From Shewanella sp. VB17 (lineage in GTDB: Bacteria; Pseudomonadota; Gammaproteobacteria; Enterobacterales; Shewanellaceae): a stretch of 64,000 nt of DNA. Position numbers and translations under genes: made by a program. This document shows, piece by piece, positions 1-9,140 of this stretch (position 1 is the first letter of the stretch; every line of letters begins with the position of its first letter). The stretch lies in contig NZ_JABRVS010000001.1 in NCBI RefSeq assembly GCF_013248905.1, forward strand, positions 3,286,001 through 3,350,000, in the 5' to 3' direction. Under the pieces are notes generated by a model, which made no database searches, had not been told where the DNA came from, and was given only the letters and a program-made list of their open reading frames with translations.

Positions 1-405
1 ATCACCTCGTGTGGCTGCTCGCTCATACACCCCATCACGATAGAGTATGCTTACCGCTAAGCCATCAAGTTTTGGCTCACAGCAAAAAGTAGGCGCTTGG
101 TTAACTTTATCGCTAATACGCTTATAAAAAGCATCAAATTCCTCCTCGCTAAACACATTATCCAAACTTAACATAGGCTTAAGGTGGATAATTTGTTCGA
201 ACTTAGCTAACGCTACCCCTCCGACTCTCTGGGTTGGTGAAGTTGCCAGACATAAATCTGGATTGTCCGCCTCCAGTGCTTTTAATCGATTGAGCAAACG
301 ATCATATTCTGCATCTGGTACGCTAGGTTCATCTTCAACATAGTAGCGGTGGTTATGCTCATTCAGTGAGGCTGTTAGTTGTTTGATTTCTTCTATCACG
401 TGCAT
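1..405 (-). CDS. ligA: NAD-dependent DNA ligase LigA, N-terminal part (runs off left edge)
   Basis: I translated this by hand: an ATG on the minus strand at 403-405 opens 135 codons that are still open at base 1. The product starts MHVIEEIKQLTASLNEHNHR, then has the RYYV..PSVPDAEYD motif of the ligase Ia domain (about residues 20-35). It also has SPTQRVG (56-62) and the adenylation motif EPKLDGLA with the nucleotide-accepting Lys at residue 112. The enzyme seals nicks in replication and repair using NAD+. It lies downstream of zipA on the same strand, about 78 bases away with a hairpin between them. The OB-fold, zinc and BRCT domains lie outside the window. The identification is secure. Confidence 0.96.
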   Translation of the reverse strand, partial: MHVIEEIKQLTASLNEHNHRYYVEDEPSVPDAEYDRLLNRLKALEADNPDLCLATSPTQRVGGVALAKFEQIIHLKPMLSLDNVFSEEEFDAFYKRISDKVNQAPTFCCEPKLDGLAVSILYRDGVYERAATRGD

Positions 406-427
406 TCTATGTATCCAGATAAGCATG

Positions 428-453
428 ACAAAGGCCGCGAAAGCGGCCTTTGT
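428..453 (-). terminator. Hairpin between zipA and ligA
   Basis: An 11-bp perfect stem (428-438 with 443-453) closes on a 4-base loop (GAAA on the plus strand). It sits about 30 bases past the zipA stop and just before the ligA start. A clear U-tract is lacking on the minus strand, so it may be an attenuator or processing site rather than a full terminator. Confidence 0.6.
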
Positions 454-482
454 TAATTAATTAAAAATATTCATTTAAAGGC

Positions 483-1364
483 TTAGTCGAGCTGTGCACG
501 AATACGCTGCAAATAAATTTGCTTAGTACTTTCACTCCAATCTGCTCGACCACCATCTAACAACCGACCATTCACATCATCGGCCATTTGCTGGGCGGAA
601 TTAAGCATAATTGAAAAATTCATCAAGGCATCACCATGGCAAGGCAATGTCATAAATAACACCACCCCTTCAGTCATAAACTGCTCCATATTATCCAAAT
701 CAAATACGCCAGGCTTAACCATATTGGCCAGTGAAAAGAGAACTTTTCCATTACCAGCATTGTCTGCATGACGATGAAAAATATCCATATCGCCAAATTT
801 AAAATTTAATGACAATAAACAAGGTAACAATTCAGCACCACTTAGACCTTGTCCATCATTGCCGACAACATGCAATACTAAGACATCCTTTGGCTCTCCA
901 AGCGTCTCAGACTCAGCCTCTTTCACTTCTGTGTCTGCTGCATCAAACATTGATCGTTGGCTATCTTGGCCCAAACCTAACGCCACCTGCGCTTCATCAT
1001 CTTTGATTTGAGGATCGGTCTTCAGTACTGGCTCTTGCCTATCGAATGATTCACCTTCAGTTAAGATCATGTCATGATTATCTACAGCGACATTATCCGA
1101 CAAGTCGACTGTCGGCTTATGGTGACTGCTCATCTTGGCATACTCAGCACGATGGATCTCTTTTTTAACTCTCACCTCACCAATGCCATCGACATCGAAG
1201 CCTTGAGAATCACGTACCGATGCTGGATCCTTATAAAACCCTGTTATCGGGCTTTCTTTTAACGATTTAGGCTGCTGCTTTCTGATAGACCAAAAACCAT
1301 GCACAAGCACAGCGATAATTGCAATCGCACCTAATACAAATAATACCAGTTGCAAATTTTCCAT
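483..1364 (-). CDS. zipA: Cell division protein ZipA
   Basis: 293 residues. A single N-terminal membrane segment (about residues 5-25, LVLFVLGAIAIIAVLVHGFW) anchors the protein with its C-terminus in the cytoplasm. A charged, variable, acidic linker follows (about 30-155). The C-terminal FtsZ-binding domain (about 160-290) starts at DVLVLHVVGNDGQGLSG and contains the typical FHRH and LPCHGDALMNF stretches. ZipA tethers FtsZ protofilaments to the inner membrane and helps recruit later divisome proteins. It lies between smc and ligA on the same strand; only 27 bases separate it from the smc stop, so co-transcription is likely. Gene order and domain layout are those seen in Shewanella. Confidence 0.95.
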   Translation of the reverse strand: MENLQLVLFVLGAIAIIAVLVHGFWSIRKQQPKSLKESPITGFYKDPASVRDSQGFDVDGIGEVRVKKEIHRAEYAKMSSHHKPTVDLSDNVAVDNHDMILTEGESFDRQEPVLKTDPQIKDDEAQVALGLGQDSQRSMFDAADTEVKEAESETLGEPKDVLVLHVVGNDGQGLSGAELLPCLLSLNFKFGDMDIFHRHADNAGNGKVLFSLANMVKPGVFDLDNMEQFMTEGVVLFMTLPCHGDALMNFSIMLNSAQQMADDVNGRLLDGGRADWSESTKQIYLQRIRAQLD

Positions 1365-1391
1365 TTGTTACCCTGTCTTTCATATAAATGG

Positions 1392-4300
1392 TTATACAGC
1401 GTCGGCAATCGCCACCGCTTCTTCAATATTGACTGTAACTATACGTGAAACTCCAAGTTCATGCATAGTGACACCAATGAGTTGATCTGCGAGTTCCATT
1501 GTGATTTTGTTATGGCTGATATACACAAACTGCACACTTTGAGACATCTCTTTAACCAAACGACAAAACCGTTCAACATTCGCATCATCTAATGGCGCAT
1601 CAACCTCATCTAACATACAAAAAGGTGCCGGATTAAGTCTAAATATCGCGAATACCAATGATAAAGCGGTTAGCGCTTTTTCTCCACCAGAAAGAAGGTG
1701 AATCGTACTATTCTTTTTACCCGGTGGTCTTGCCATAATGGTCACTCCTGTTTCAAGAAGATCATCATGGGTCAAGGCTAAGTGGGCACTACCGCCACCG
1801 AAAACTTTTGGAAAAAGCAAACCTAAATCTTTATTTACCTTATCAAACGTCTCTTTAAAGCGCATTTTGGTCTCTCGATCTATTTTACGGATCGCTTCTT
1901 CGAGACTGGTCAACGCCTTGGTCAAATCGGCATCTTGACTGTCTAAGTAAGATTTACGTTCATTTTGCTGCTCAAATTCCTCAATCGCTGCCAAGTTAAT
2001 AGCACCAAGATGAAGGATCTGAGTTTTCGTCCTTTCAAGTTCTCGCTGACGAGCCATCAGCGTCATATTCATGTCCATGTTAGATTGAATCTCCTCAACG
2101 ACAATTTCTTGCTCTTTGAGTAACATAGATTGACTATCCGCTTGCCCTTTTATTCCCTCTCTACGTAACTTTAACGTGCTGATAGATTGAGTCAAGCCTT
2201 CTATCTTTGTCCGTTGTTGTTTTTTCTTTAATATAAGGTTATCACTCTCTTCATGGACATGAGTTTGTTGCTGACGTAACTGAGATAATTCATTTTGCTT
2301 AATTTGCTGTAATGATAACGCTTCGCTTAATTGACGGTGTAGCCCACTTAACTGTCCATCTTCTTGACTGTCTTTGGACACCAACTGATGTTCTAGTGCT
2401 AACTTAGCCAATTTAAGCTCATCTACCCGCTCTTTTTGTTGGACTGTGGCCTGCTCCTTAAGCGCTAATTTAGTCTTCAATGTCTGAATATCATTATTCG
2501 ATGCAGCTTGTTTGGCTTTAATATCGTTACGATGGCTTTTTAGACCATTGACCTGAGTCAGGTACACTTGTTGCTTAGTTTCAAACTCTACTAATGATGC
2601 GCAAGCCACCGTATACCTTGCTTCATCTTGCGCAAGTTTGGCCACTAAATCACTCTCTTTTAATTCATCTTGTTCAATATCTACTCTCAATTGCTTCAAT
2701 TCAGTGTCTAATCGCTCAACATTGACCTTATGCTCAGCCGTTCTCTGTTTAGACGCGGACAACTGTGAACTAAGACTGGCTATCGATAATTTAAGCTGTT
2801 GCAATTGTTCATGCTCAAGTGTCAACTCCTGTCGTAAAGATCCCAACATCGTCGCGTGTTCATCACAGGTACCATTAATCTCTGCTAACAACACTTCAGA
2901 CTCGTGAATGCTCTTATCCAATGCTTGCTGCTCTTGTTTTAGTTGTACAATAGAACTTGAGTCAGTGCCTTTTTTAATGCAAAAGCCCTTTCCTAAAAGG
3001 TATCCATCAGCGGTCACGATCCGTTCATGTTCAGTAAGGCTATCAAGCTGTACCGCAGCTAAACTTTCGACCCAATGGACATTCGCTAACCAAGGAGAAA
3101 GGTTGGTATGACAATTAACACCTTTCCAACTTTGTTTTTCAAATACAGTAAAACCCATGGCATCAGCGTCCACATTCGCAGGCACTTTTAATAAGCCATC
3201 AAACAAAAGCTCAACCGCTTTTTCCCAACCAGGTTGAACATCAAGTAACTGCCATAATGCTTTGCCCTCTATTTCGCTGTCATCAGGCAAAAGTCTGCAA
3301 ACCAAAGAAAGACGACCACGCTCTTCGGCTAAAGATTGACGTAAAGCTTCCTGTTTCACTGTTAACCTTGCTTGAACTTGATTGACACCATGATGCTTTT
3401 CATTCAACTCATCGATGATCTCTTGTCGGCTTACCGACGCCTGTGTAAGCCGTTCAAGTTCATCTAATTGCGACTGTTTAATGTGGTTAGCACTGTGATT
3501 TGATAGTTCATCAAACTGTTGTTTCACCTTAGTACTCTGCTGAGTCTTATGCTGTAACATTGATTGATGATGACTTAACTCGCCTCTGCTTATTTCCTGA
3601 GCAAGTCGATAAGCAGCGACCTGTTCTTTATGGGCATTCACATCACTAACAAGTTGTTGCCCTTGTGTTTCCTGCTCAGCAAGCTGATTAAGCACATGGT
3701 TAACTTGCTCTGTTAGCGTATCAAAAACGGGTAATTTATTAGCAAGTTCAATCGAAAAATTTGCCGTTAATGCTTGATCGGCTGTGAGCAACTCTCCCTG
3801 CTCGGTGATTTTCATCACCATATCTTCGATACGTTTATCAATATACGCATCTTGCTGCTGCCTATACTTCAGATCTTGTTCAAGTTTGGTGATCTGAGTA
3901 CCACAAGCATAAAAGTCTTCTACTTTATTTTGTTCTTGTCCGTCAAATTCAACCAATTTCACTTTAAGCTGAGTTAACATTAACTCTGTGCTTTGTTGTT
4001 GTGCCAACAGTTCAGCTAAATTAACGTCAAGCAGATTAATCTCGCGGGTTAATTTTTCTACCTGCAGACTTAATTCAACATAACGACTCACGCAGAGCTC
4101 AGCATCAAGCTGGCGCTCAGATTGCTTTAACGCTCGATACTGCTTAGCACTGGACGCTTGTTCTGCCAGTTTATCCAACTGACGCCCCAACTCACTGCGA
4201 ATATCACCCAGTCGTTCTAAATTTTCACGCGTATGCCGAATGCGAGTTTCGGTTTCACGTCGGCGCTCTTTATACCTTGAGATCCCCGCTGCCTCTTCGA

Positions 4301-4790
4301 TAAACACCCGAAGTTCCTGAGGTTTTGATTCGATAAGTCTGGAGATGGTACCTTGCTCAATAATCCCGTAACTGCGAGGTCCAAGCCCTGTCCCCATAAA
4401 GAGATCGGTAATGTCTTTACGACGACATTTTTGACCGTTTAGAAAATAACCAGAGTCGCCATCACGACTAACTTGACGTTTGACTGCAATCTCCTGATAG
4501 CTGGCATATTCGCCCGATAAACGTCCATCTTGATTTTCAAATAATAGTTCAACATTGGCCACCGAAACAGGCCGCCTCGCGGTAGAGCCGTTAAAAATAA
4601 CATCCGCCATCGAATCACCACGTAAATGCTTGGCAGAACTTTCACCTAATACCCAACGTACGGCATCAATAATATTGGATTTTCCACAGCCATTTGGGCC
4701 TATGACAGCCGTTAAAGGATGAAGAAATGGGATTTTAGTTGGATCAACAAACGATTTAAATCCAGCAAGTTTTATCTGTTTGAGTCTCAT
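1392..4790 (-). CDS. smc: Chromosome segregation protein SMC
   Basis: 1132 residues, slightly short for an SMC but complete. The N-terminal ATPase half has Walker A GPNGCGKS at 31-38 and the Q-loop region after it. Long coiled-coil arms rich in Gln, Glu, Lys and Leu surround a hinge around residues 490-610. The C-terminal half has the ABC signature LSGGEKALTAL (SGGEK at 1034-1038) and Walker B CMLDEVD (DEVD at 1061-1064). The protein dimerises at the hinge and compacts DNA with kleisin partners. A canonical SMC rather than MukB fits Shewanella. It is first in the smc-zipA-ligA run, transcribed away from the divergent cysZ. Confidence 0.97.
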   Translation of the reverse strand: MRLKQIKLAGFKSFVDPTKIPFLHPLTAVIGPNGCGKSNIIDAVRWVLGESSAKHLRGDSMADVIFNGSTARRPVSVANVELLFENQDGRLSGEYASYQEIAVKRQVSRDGDSGYFLNGQKCRRKDITDLFMGTGLGPRSYGIIEQGTISRLIESKPQELRVFIEEAAGISRYKERRRETETRIRHTRENLERLGDIRSELGRQLDKLAEQASSAKQYRALKQSERQLDAELCVSRYVELSLQVEKLTREINLLDVNLAELLAQQQSTELMLTQLKVKLVEFDGQEQNKVEDFYACGTQITKLEQDLKYRQQQDAYIDKRIEDMVMKITEQGELLTADQALTANFSIELANKLPVFDTLTEQVNHVLNQLAEQETQGQQLVSDVNAHKEQVAAYRLAQEISRGELSHHQSMLQHKTQQSTKVKQQFDELSNHSANHIKQSQLDELERLTQASVSRQEIIDELNEKHHGVNQVQARLTVKQEALRQSLAEERGRLSLVCRLLPDDSEIEGKALWQLLDVQPGWEKAVELLFDGLLKVPANVDADAMGFTVFEKQSWKGVNCHTNLSPWLANVHWVESLAAVQLDSLTEHERIVTADGYLLGKGFCIKKGTDSSSIVQLKQEQQALDKSIHESEVLLAEINGTCDEHATMLGSLRQELTLEHEQLQQLKLSIASLSSQLSASKQRTAEHKVNVERLDTELKQLRVDIEQDELKESDLVAKLAQDEARYTVACASLVEFETKQQVYLTQVNGLKSHRNDIKAKQAASNNDIQTLKTKLALKEQATVQQKERVDELKLAKLALEHQLVSKDSQEDGQLSGLHRQLSEALSLQQIKQNELSQLRQQQTHVHEESDNLILKKKQQRTKIEGLTQSISTLKLRREGIKGQADSQSMLLKEQEIVVEEIQSNMDMNMTLMARQRELERTKTQILHLGAINLAAIEEFEQQNERKSYLDSQDADLTKALTSLEEAIRKIDRETKMRFKETFDKVNKDLGLLFPKVFGGGSAHLALTHDDLLETGVTIMARPPGKKNSTIHLLSGGEKALTALSLVFAIFRLNPAPFCMLDEVDAPLDDANVERFCRLVKEMSQSVQFVYISHNKITMELADQLIGVTMHELGVSRIVTVNIEEAVAIADAV

Positions 4791-5003
4791 GGGGTCAGTT
4801 AGGTCATTTTTTAGCTAATCACGAATATGGGTCGATTAGCGAAACAGAGCTTATTTAGAGTGGATTTACTAGCAACTACTTTACCAAGCAAGCTGTATTT
4901 TGTAACGTTTTTATTCTCCATTTAAGTATATCGCTTGTGATCATCCAGTCATTGGCACACAATCCAGTTAAGCCTTTTTCAATTCAATAGTCGTGTCTAA
5001 TTT

Positions 5004-5777
5004 ATGAATCAAACAGCTGAAAGACCCCAAAAAAGTGGCGTAAACTATTTTCTCGAGGGATTTAGTCTCATTAAAACGAAAGGGTTAAGAAGTTTCGTTT
5101 TTATCCCATTAATGATAAATCTCATGCTATTTTCAAGCGTGATCTACTTCGCCATAGGCCAACTCGACATAATGTTTAACTGGATATCAGCTCAACTGCC
5201 TGATTATCTAAGTTGGTTAAATTTCCTGTTATGGCCACTGGCCGTGCTCACTTTACTTGTGGTGCTCTCATTTTTGTTTAGTTCGGTGATGAACTGGCTA
5301 GCAGCCCCTTTTAATGGGTTGCTAGCAGAAAAGGTCGAACAACACCTAACAGGGCAATCACTTAATAGCGGGACGACTGTCGATCTAATCAAAGACCTGC
5401 CACGGGTGTTAGGACGAGAATGGATCAAACTAAAATATTACCTACCACGAGCTATTATTTGCCTCATTTTATTCTGGATCCCTTTTATCGGTCAAACTTT
5501 TGCACCCATTATCTGGTTTCTATTCAGTGCGTGGATGATGGCGATCCAATATTGTGACTATCCATTTGATAATCATAAAGTCGCATTCAGTGATATGAAA
5601 TTTGCCCTTAACCAAACCAGGGGAACCAGTTTCAGCTTCGGGGCTGCAGTCACGTTATTTTCGATGATCCCCATCATTAATTTTATTGTCATGCCCGTCG
5701 CCATTTGTGGGGCAACATCAATGTGGGTTGATAAATACCGAGCTGCATACAAACACCCAGAAATCGCACCAGATTAA
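5004..5777 (+). CDS. cysZ: Sulfate transporter CysZ
   Basis: 257 residues, the usual length for the family. The N-terminal motif SGVNYFLEGFSLIKTKGLRS is typical of CysZ/EI24 proteins. Hydrophobic segments occur at about 29-53, 69-92, 146-180 and 206-236, consistent with an inner-membrane protein. The family imports sulfate for cysteine synthesis. It is divergent from smc across 213 bases. The next gene downstream is unrelated, and a long perfect inverted repeat follows it. Confidence 0.93.
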   Translation: MNQTAERPQKSGVNYFLEGFSLIKTKGLRSFVFIPLMINLMLFSSVIYFAIGQLDIMFNWISAQLPDYLSWLNFLLWPLAVLTLLVVLSFLFSSVMNWLAAPFNGLLAEKVEQHLTGQSLNSGTTVDLIKDLPRVLGREWIKLKYYLPRAIICLILFWIPFIGQTFAPIIWFLFSAWMMAIQYCDYPFDNHKVAFSDMKFALNQTRGTSFSFGAAVTLFSMIPIINFIVMPVAICGATSMWVDKYRAAYKHPEIAPD

Positions 5778-5800
5778 CATTCATTACATAAGGATTGTGC

Positions 5801-5838
5801 TAAGCGATATTATTTAACTTATTAAATAATATCGCTTA
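5801..5838. terminator. Long perfect AT-rich inverted repeat after cysZ
   Basis: A 17-bp perfect stem (5801-5817 pairs with 5822-5838) closes on a 4-base CTTA loop, 24 bases after the cysZ stop. It is AT-rich except for a GCG core and lacks a T-tract. It could stop or protect the cysZ transcript, or be a protein-binding palindrome. Confidence 0.55.
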
Positions 5839-6050
5839 CGTTGGATGTAGACTATGCACACTCACCACTGAGCTTTTAGACATATGCTGTCGGTGTTTGG
5901 CTAAAACACTGTGGCATAGAATATTGATACCTAAAAACGAATACATAATAATGCTTCAATGTAAATGTACATAAAATCTCATAACCTCGAAATACTAACT
6001 ATAATCAGGTAACTAAAATTTTTTATCTATGTGAAAAGAGGCGATAGTTC

Positions 6051-6824
6051 ATGAATAAAGTTATCTTGTTAAGTGGATTAATATTTTTTTCTAGCTCCAT
6101 TTCGGCACAAACTAAGGTCACCATTTATGGTGATGATGATTATCCTCCCTATTCATACGCAGAAAATGGCGAAATGACAGGGATCTACACCATGATCCTT
6201 CAAAGTGTAGCGAAGAAGATGCCTGATTATAATATCGTCATAAAAAATACCCCTTGGAAACGTGGCTTGGCTGAAATCGAAAAGGGAAAGATGTTTGCTC
6301 TTTACCCACCTTACAATCGGCCAACAGAACGACCTTACATGGAATACGAAACGGCCATTTTAGATGAAGAATTGAGCCTTTTTTGCAGTGATAAAATAAC
6401 CCAAGAAAAACGGGCTAAATGGCCTGAAGATTATTATGGACTAAGTATTGGTAATAATGCGGGTTTTTCCCCTGGAGGAGAAGCTTTTTTAAGTGCTGTA
6501 AAAGCAGGAAAAATCACATTAAAGGAAGTTAAAGGGACATCAAAAAATCTCCAAAAATTAATCAGTGGTCGCATTGATTGTTATTTAAATGATGGTCTAT
6601 CAATTGAATGGGAACTTAAGCAATTACAAAAAAGTGGCAAATACAGTGGCACTGGCGTATCTAAAGCGCTAGTCATTTCAGCAGAGCAAGGGTATTTAGG
6701 GTTTGTAACAGACGGTAGCAAATTTGCTTTTAAAGATGACTTCAAACAACAATACAATGCCGTGTTAAGCCAAATGAAAGACAGCGGTGAGGTCAAAAAA
6801 ATTGTTGAGGAATTCTTAAAATAA
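6051..6824 (+). CDS. Periplasmic solute-binding protein, family 3 type, orphan
   Basis: 257 residues. A signal peptide is present (cleavage likely after SSSISA, about residue 19). The mature part has the fold signature of family 3 extracellular solute-binding proteins: VTIYGDDDYPPYSY..NGEMTGIY near the start, then NTPWKRGLAEIEKGK and RPYMEYETAI. It ends with a helix, MKDSGEVKKIVEEFL, common in this family. Such proteins bind polar amino acids or related small solutes. No permease or ATPase gene is adjacent, so it may work with a distant transporter or as a sensor. It converges on the pyrimidine-degradation operon. Ligand unknown. Confidence 0.8.
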   Translation: MNKVILLSGLIFFSSSISAQTKVTIYGDDDYPPYSYAENGEMTGIYTMILQSVAKKMPDYNIVIKNTPWKRGLAEIEKGKMFALYPPYNRPTERPYMEYETAILDEELSLFCSDKITQEKRAKWPEDYYGLSIGNNAGFSPGGEAFLSAVKAGKITLKEVKGTSKNLQKLISGRIDCYLNDGLSIEWELKQLQKSGKYSGTGVSKALVISAEQGYLGFVTDGSKFAFKDDFKQQYNAVLSQMKDSGEVKKIVEEFLK

Positions 6825-6893
6825 ACTCACTAAATATCGAGTGAAAATTTAACGCTCAAAGCGGTGGTGGTGAAGCCCAATTGACTATTGAGC

Positions 6894-6930
6894 TTGCTTA
6901 TCAAGGTCAAAAAAACGCCTTGATAAGCAA
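6894..6930. terminator. Convergent terminator hairpin
   Basis: A 13-bp perfect stem (6894-6906 with 6918-6930) closes on an A-rich loop. It lies between the convergent solute-binding protein gene and the amidohydrolase gene, and could serve both. Confidence 0.65.
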
Positions 6931-6939
6931 CATTATCGG

Positions 6940-7806
6940 TTATATTTCGGTAAGTTTTTCATAGGTTTCAGGGCGTCTATCTCGATAAAAATGCCATACT
7001 GTTCTCACCTCATCCAGCATATCTAAATCCAATGTCGATATCAGTAGCTCATCATTATCCTCAGATGCAATATCGATGATTTCACCGCGTGGATTAACGT
7101 GGTAACTACTGCCGTAGAATTTACCTATATTCCAAGGCTCTTCTGTACCGACTCGATTAATGCAGCCCATAAAATATCCATTGGCAACAGCATGCGCTGG
7201 CTGCTCCAATTTCCATAAATGTTGTGATAAACCAGCAACAGTAGCCGAAGGGTTATAGACAATTTCAGCCCCATTTAACCCTAAAATACGTGCCCCCTCA
7301 GGAAAGTGTCTGTCATAACAGATGTACACACCTATTTTTGCGTAACGAGTTTGAAATACTGGCCATGCATTATCACCTGGTTTAAAGAAAAACTTCTCCC
7401 AAAAACCATTGGTGTGCGGAATTTGTTTTTTACGATACTTTCCAAGATAAGTACCATCTGCATCGATCACTGCGGCAGTATTATAATACACACCAGGTTG
7501 AACATATTCATAGACAGGAACGACCATCACCATCTCATATTTTTTCGCGTATTCTGCCATCAACTGTGTCGTCGGCCCAGGGACAGGCTCAGCGGCATCA
7601 TACCAACGTGCATCTTGAGATGGGCAAAAGTAGGGACCGTTAAATATTTCCTGTAAACATAAAATTTGCACCCCTTTTCTGCCCGCCTCTTCGATGAAGG
7701 GGAGATGGTGCTCTAAGGCCGCTTGTTGAATCTCTTTCACTGATACTGATTCATCATTAATGGGATTATGGCATTGAATTAGGCCACTTATCACGTTTCT
7801 TGGCAT
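6940..7806 (-). CDS. Beta-ureidopropionase-like carbon-nitrogen hydrolase
   Basis: 288 residues of the nitrilase superfamily. The catalytic triad is visible: Glu53 (CLQEIFNGPYF), Lys126 (KYRKKQIPH) and Cys163 (YICYDRHFPEG). The motifs SQDARWYDAAEPVPGPTT and HTNGFWEKFFFKPGD are those of beta-ureidopropionases and related N-carbamoyl hydrolases. In this context it should release beta-alanine (or beta-aminoisobutyrate), CO2 and ammonia from N-carbamoyl-beta-alanine. That is the third step of reductive pyrimidine breakdown. Its start overlaps the end of preA by 16 bases, which indicates translational coupling in a preT-preA-hydrolase operon. Substrate assignment rests on the family plus operon context. 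Confidence 0.9.
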   Translation of the reverse strand: MPRNVISGLIQCHNPINDESVSVKEIQQAALEHHLPFIEEAGRKGVQILCLQEIFNGPYFCPSQDARWYDAAEPVPGPTTQLMAEYAKKYEMVMVVPVYEYVQPGVYYNTAAVIDADGTYLGKYRKKQIPHTNGFWEKFFFKPGDNAWPVFQTRYAKIGVYICYDRHFPEGARILGLNGAEIVYNPSATVAGLSQHLWKLEQPAHAVANGYFMGCINRVGTEEPWNIGKFYGSSYHVNPRGEIIDIASEDNDELLISTLDLDMLDEVRTVWHFYRDRRPETYEKLTEI

Positions 7807-9140
7807 GTCGTTTCTCCATGTCGTTTTCTGGATGGTTCAATATTGTCGTCGTACATATTTTCCTTACCCTTCTCTTCGCGAAATGGATTTGCAGGGTGAT
7901 GTAACCAACTTAAATGTGGCTCACCGGTATCGATATCTCGCATCACAATCGCATCTGGCTCTGGACAGGTGATCTGACATAAATTACAGCCAACACAATC
8001 CTCATCAATCACAGAATAGGTATTATGGATCCCATCGAGTTTTAAAATTGCTTGGTGTGAGGTATCCTCACAGGCAGCAAAGCAGCGTCCACATTGAATG
8101 CAGTTATCTTGTTCGATATAAGCGACCCGCTTATAATTCATATTCAAGTGTTTCCAATCCGTGGTGTTTTTTATGGCTGCGCCACGAAATTCTGCAATAT
8201 TTCGATACCCCTTTTCTTCCATCCAGTTGCTCAATCCATCACACAGCTCAGTGATAATCTTAAATCCAAACAACATAGCTGCAGTACACACCTGCACATT
8301 ACTGGCTCCTAAACTAATAAACTCCGCTGCATCTCGCCAATTTGACACTCCACCAATCCCTGAGATCGGTAGTTGATGTGTTGCTTTATTGCGTGCAATT
8401 TCAGAGACCATACTTAATGCGATGGGTTTAACCGCTGGGCCGCAATAGCCACCATGAGTACTTTTACCGTCGACACTCGGCTCTGGCGACATGGTATCAA
8501 GGTTAACAGAGGTGATTGAGTTGATCGTATTAATCAAACTTACCGCGTCTGCACCTCCCACCATTGCGCCTTCTGCTGGCTTGAGGATATCCGTAATATT
8601 AGGCGTCAATTTAACAATCACTGGTTTTGAGTAGTATTGCTTACACCAACGAGTCACCATTTCAACGTAGGCGGGTATTTGGCCAACAGCCGCTCCCATA
8701 CCGCGCTCAGGCATACCATGAGGACAGCCAAAATTGAGTTCAATCCCATCAGCACCTGTGGCTTCAACCAAAGGTAAGATATGTTGCCAAGCCTCTTCCT
8801 CACAAGGCACCATTAATGACACTATGATGACCCTATCTGGCCAGTCTTTTTTAACTTGAGTAATTTCATCTAAGTTAATTTGTAATGATCTATCGGTAAT
8901 AAGTTCAATATTATTGAGCCCCAACACCTCACGTTTTTGACCATAATGCACGCCATAACGAGAAGACACGTTGATTGGTGCGGGATCTTGCCCCAATGTT
9001 TTCCATACCACCCCACCCCAGCCAGCTTCAAACGCACGTATGACGTTATACGCCTTATCTGTCGGCGGTGCTGAAGCTAACCAAAATGGATTAATGGATT
9101 TTATACCAATGAATTCGCATGATAAATCTGCCATATTCAA
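7791..9140 (-). CDS. preA: NAD-dependent dihydropyrimidine dehydrogenase subunit PreA
   Basis: 449 residues. An N-terminal dihydroorotate-dehydrogenase-like FMN barrel begins MADLSCEFIGIKSINPFWLA and includes NFGCPHGMPERGMGAA, PVIVKLTPN and ISGIGGVSNW. The C-terminus has two 4Fe-4S ferredoxin motifs, CIQCGRCFAAC and CVGCNLCQITCP. With PreT it reduces uracil and thymine to their 5,6-dihydro forms with NADH. The product runs about 40 residues past the usual end with a charged tail, of unknown significance. Its start overlaps the preT stop by 4 bases (ATGA). Confidence 0.95.
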   Translation of the reverse strand: MNMADLSCEFIGIKSINPFWLASAPPTDKAYNVIRAFEAGWGGVVWKTLGQDPAPINVSSRYGVHYGQKREVLGLNNIELITDRSLQINLDEITQVKKDWPDRVIIVSLMVPCEEEAWQHILPLVEATGADGIELNFGCPHGMPERGMGAAVGQIPAYVEMVTRWCKQYYSKPVIVKLTPNITDILKPAEGAMVGGADAVSLINTINSITSVNLDTMSPEPSVDGKSTHGGYCGPAVKPIALSMVSEIARNKATHQLPISGIGGVSNWRDAAEFISLGASNVQVCTAAMLFGFKIITELCDGLSNWMEEKGYRNIAEFRGAAIKNTTDWKHLNMNYKRVAYIEQDNCIQCGRCFAACEDTSHQAILKLDGIHNTYSVIDEDCVGCNLCQITCPEPDAIVMRDIDTGEPHLSWLHHPANPFREEKGKENMYDDNIEPSRKRHGETTCQET

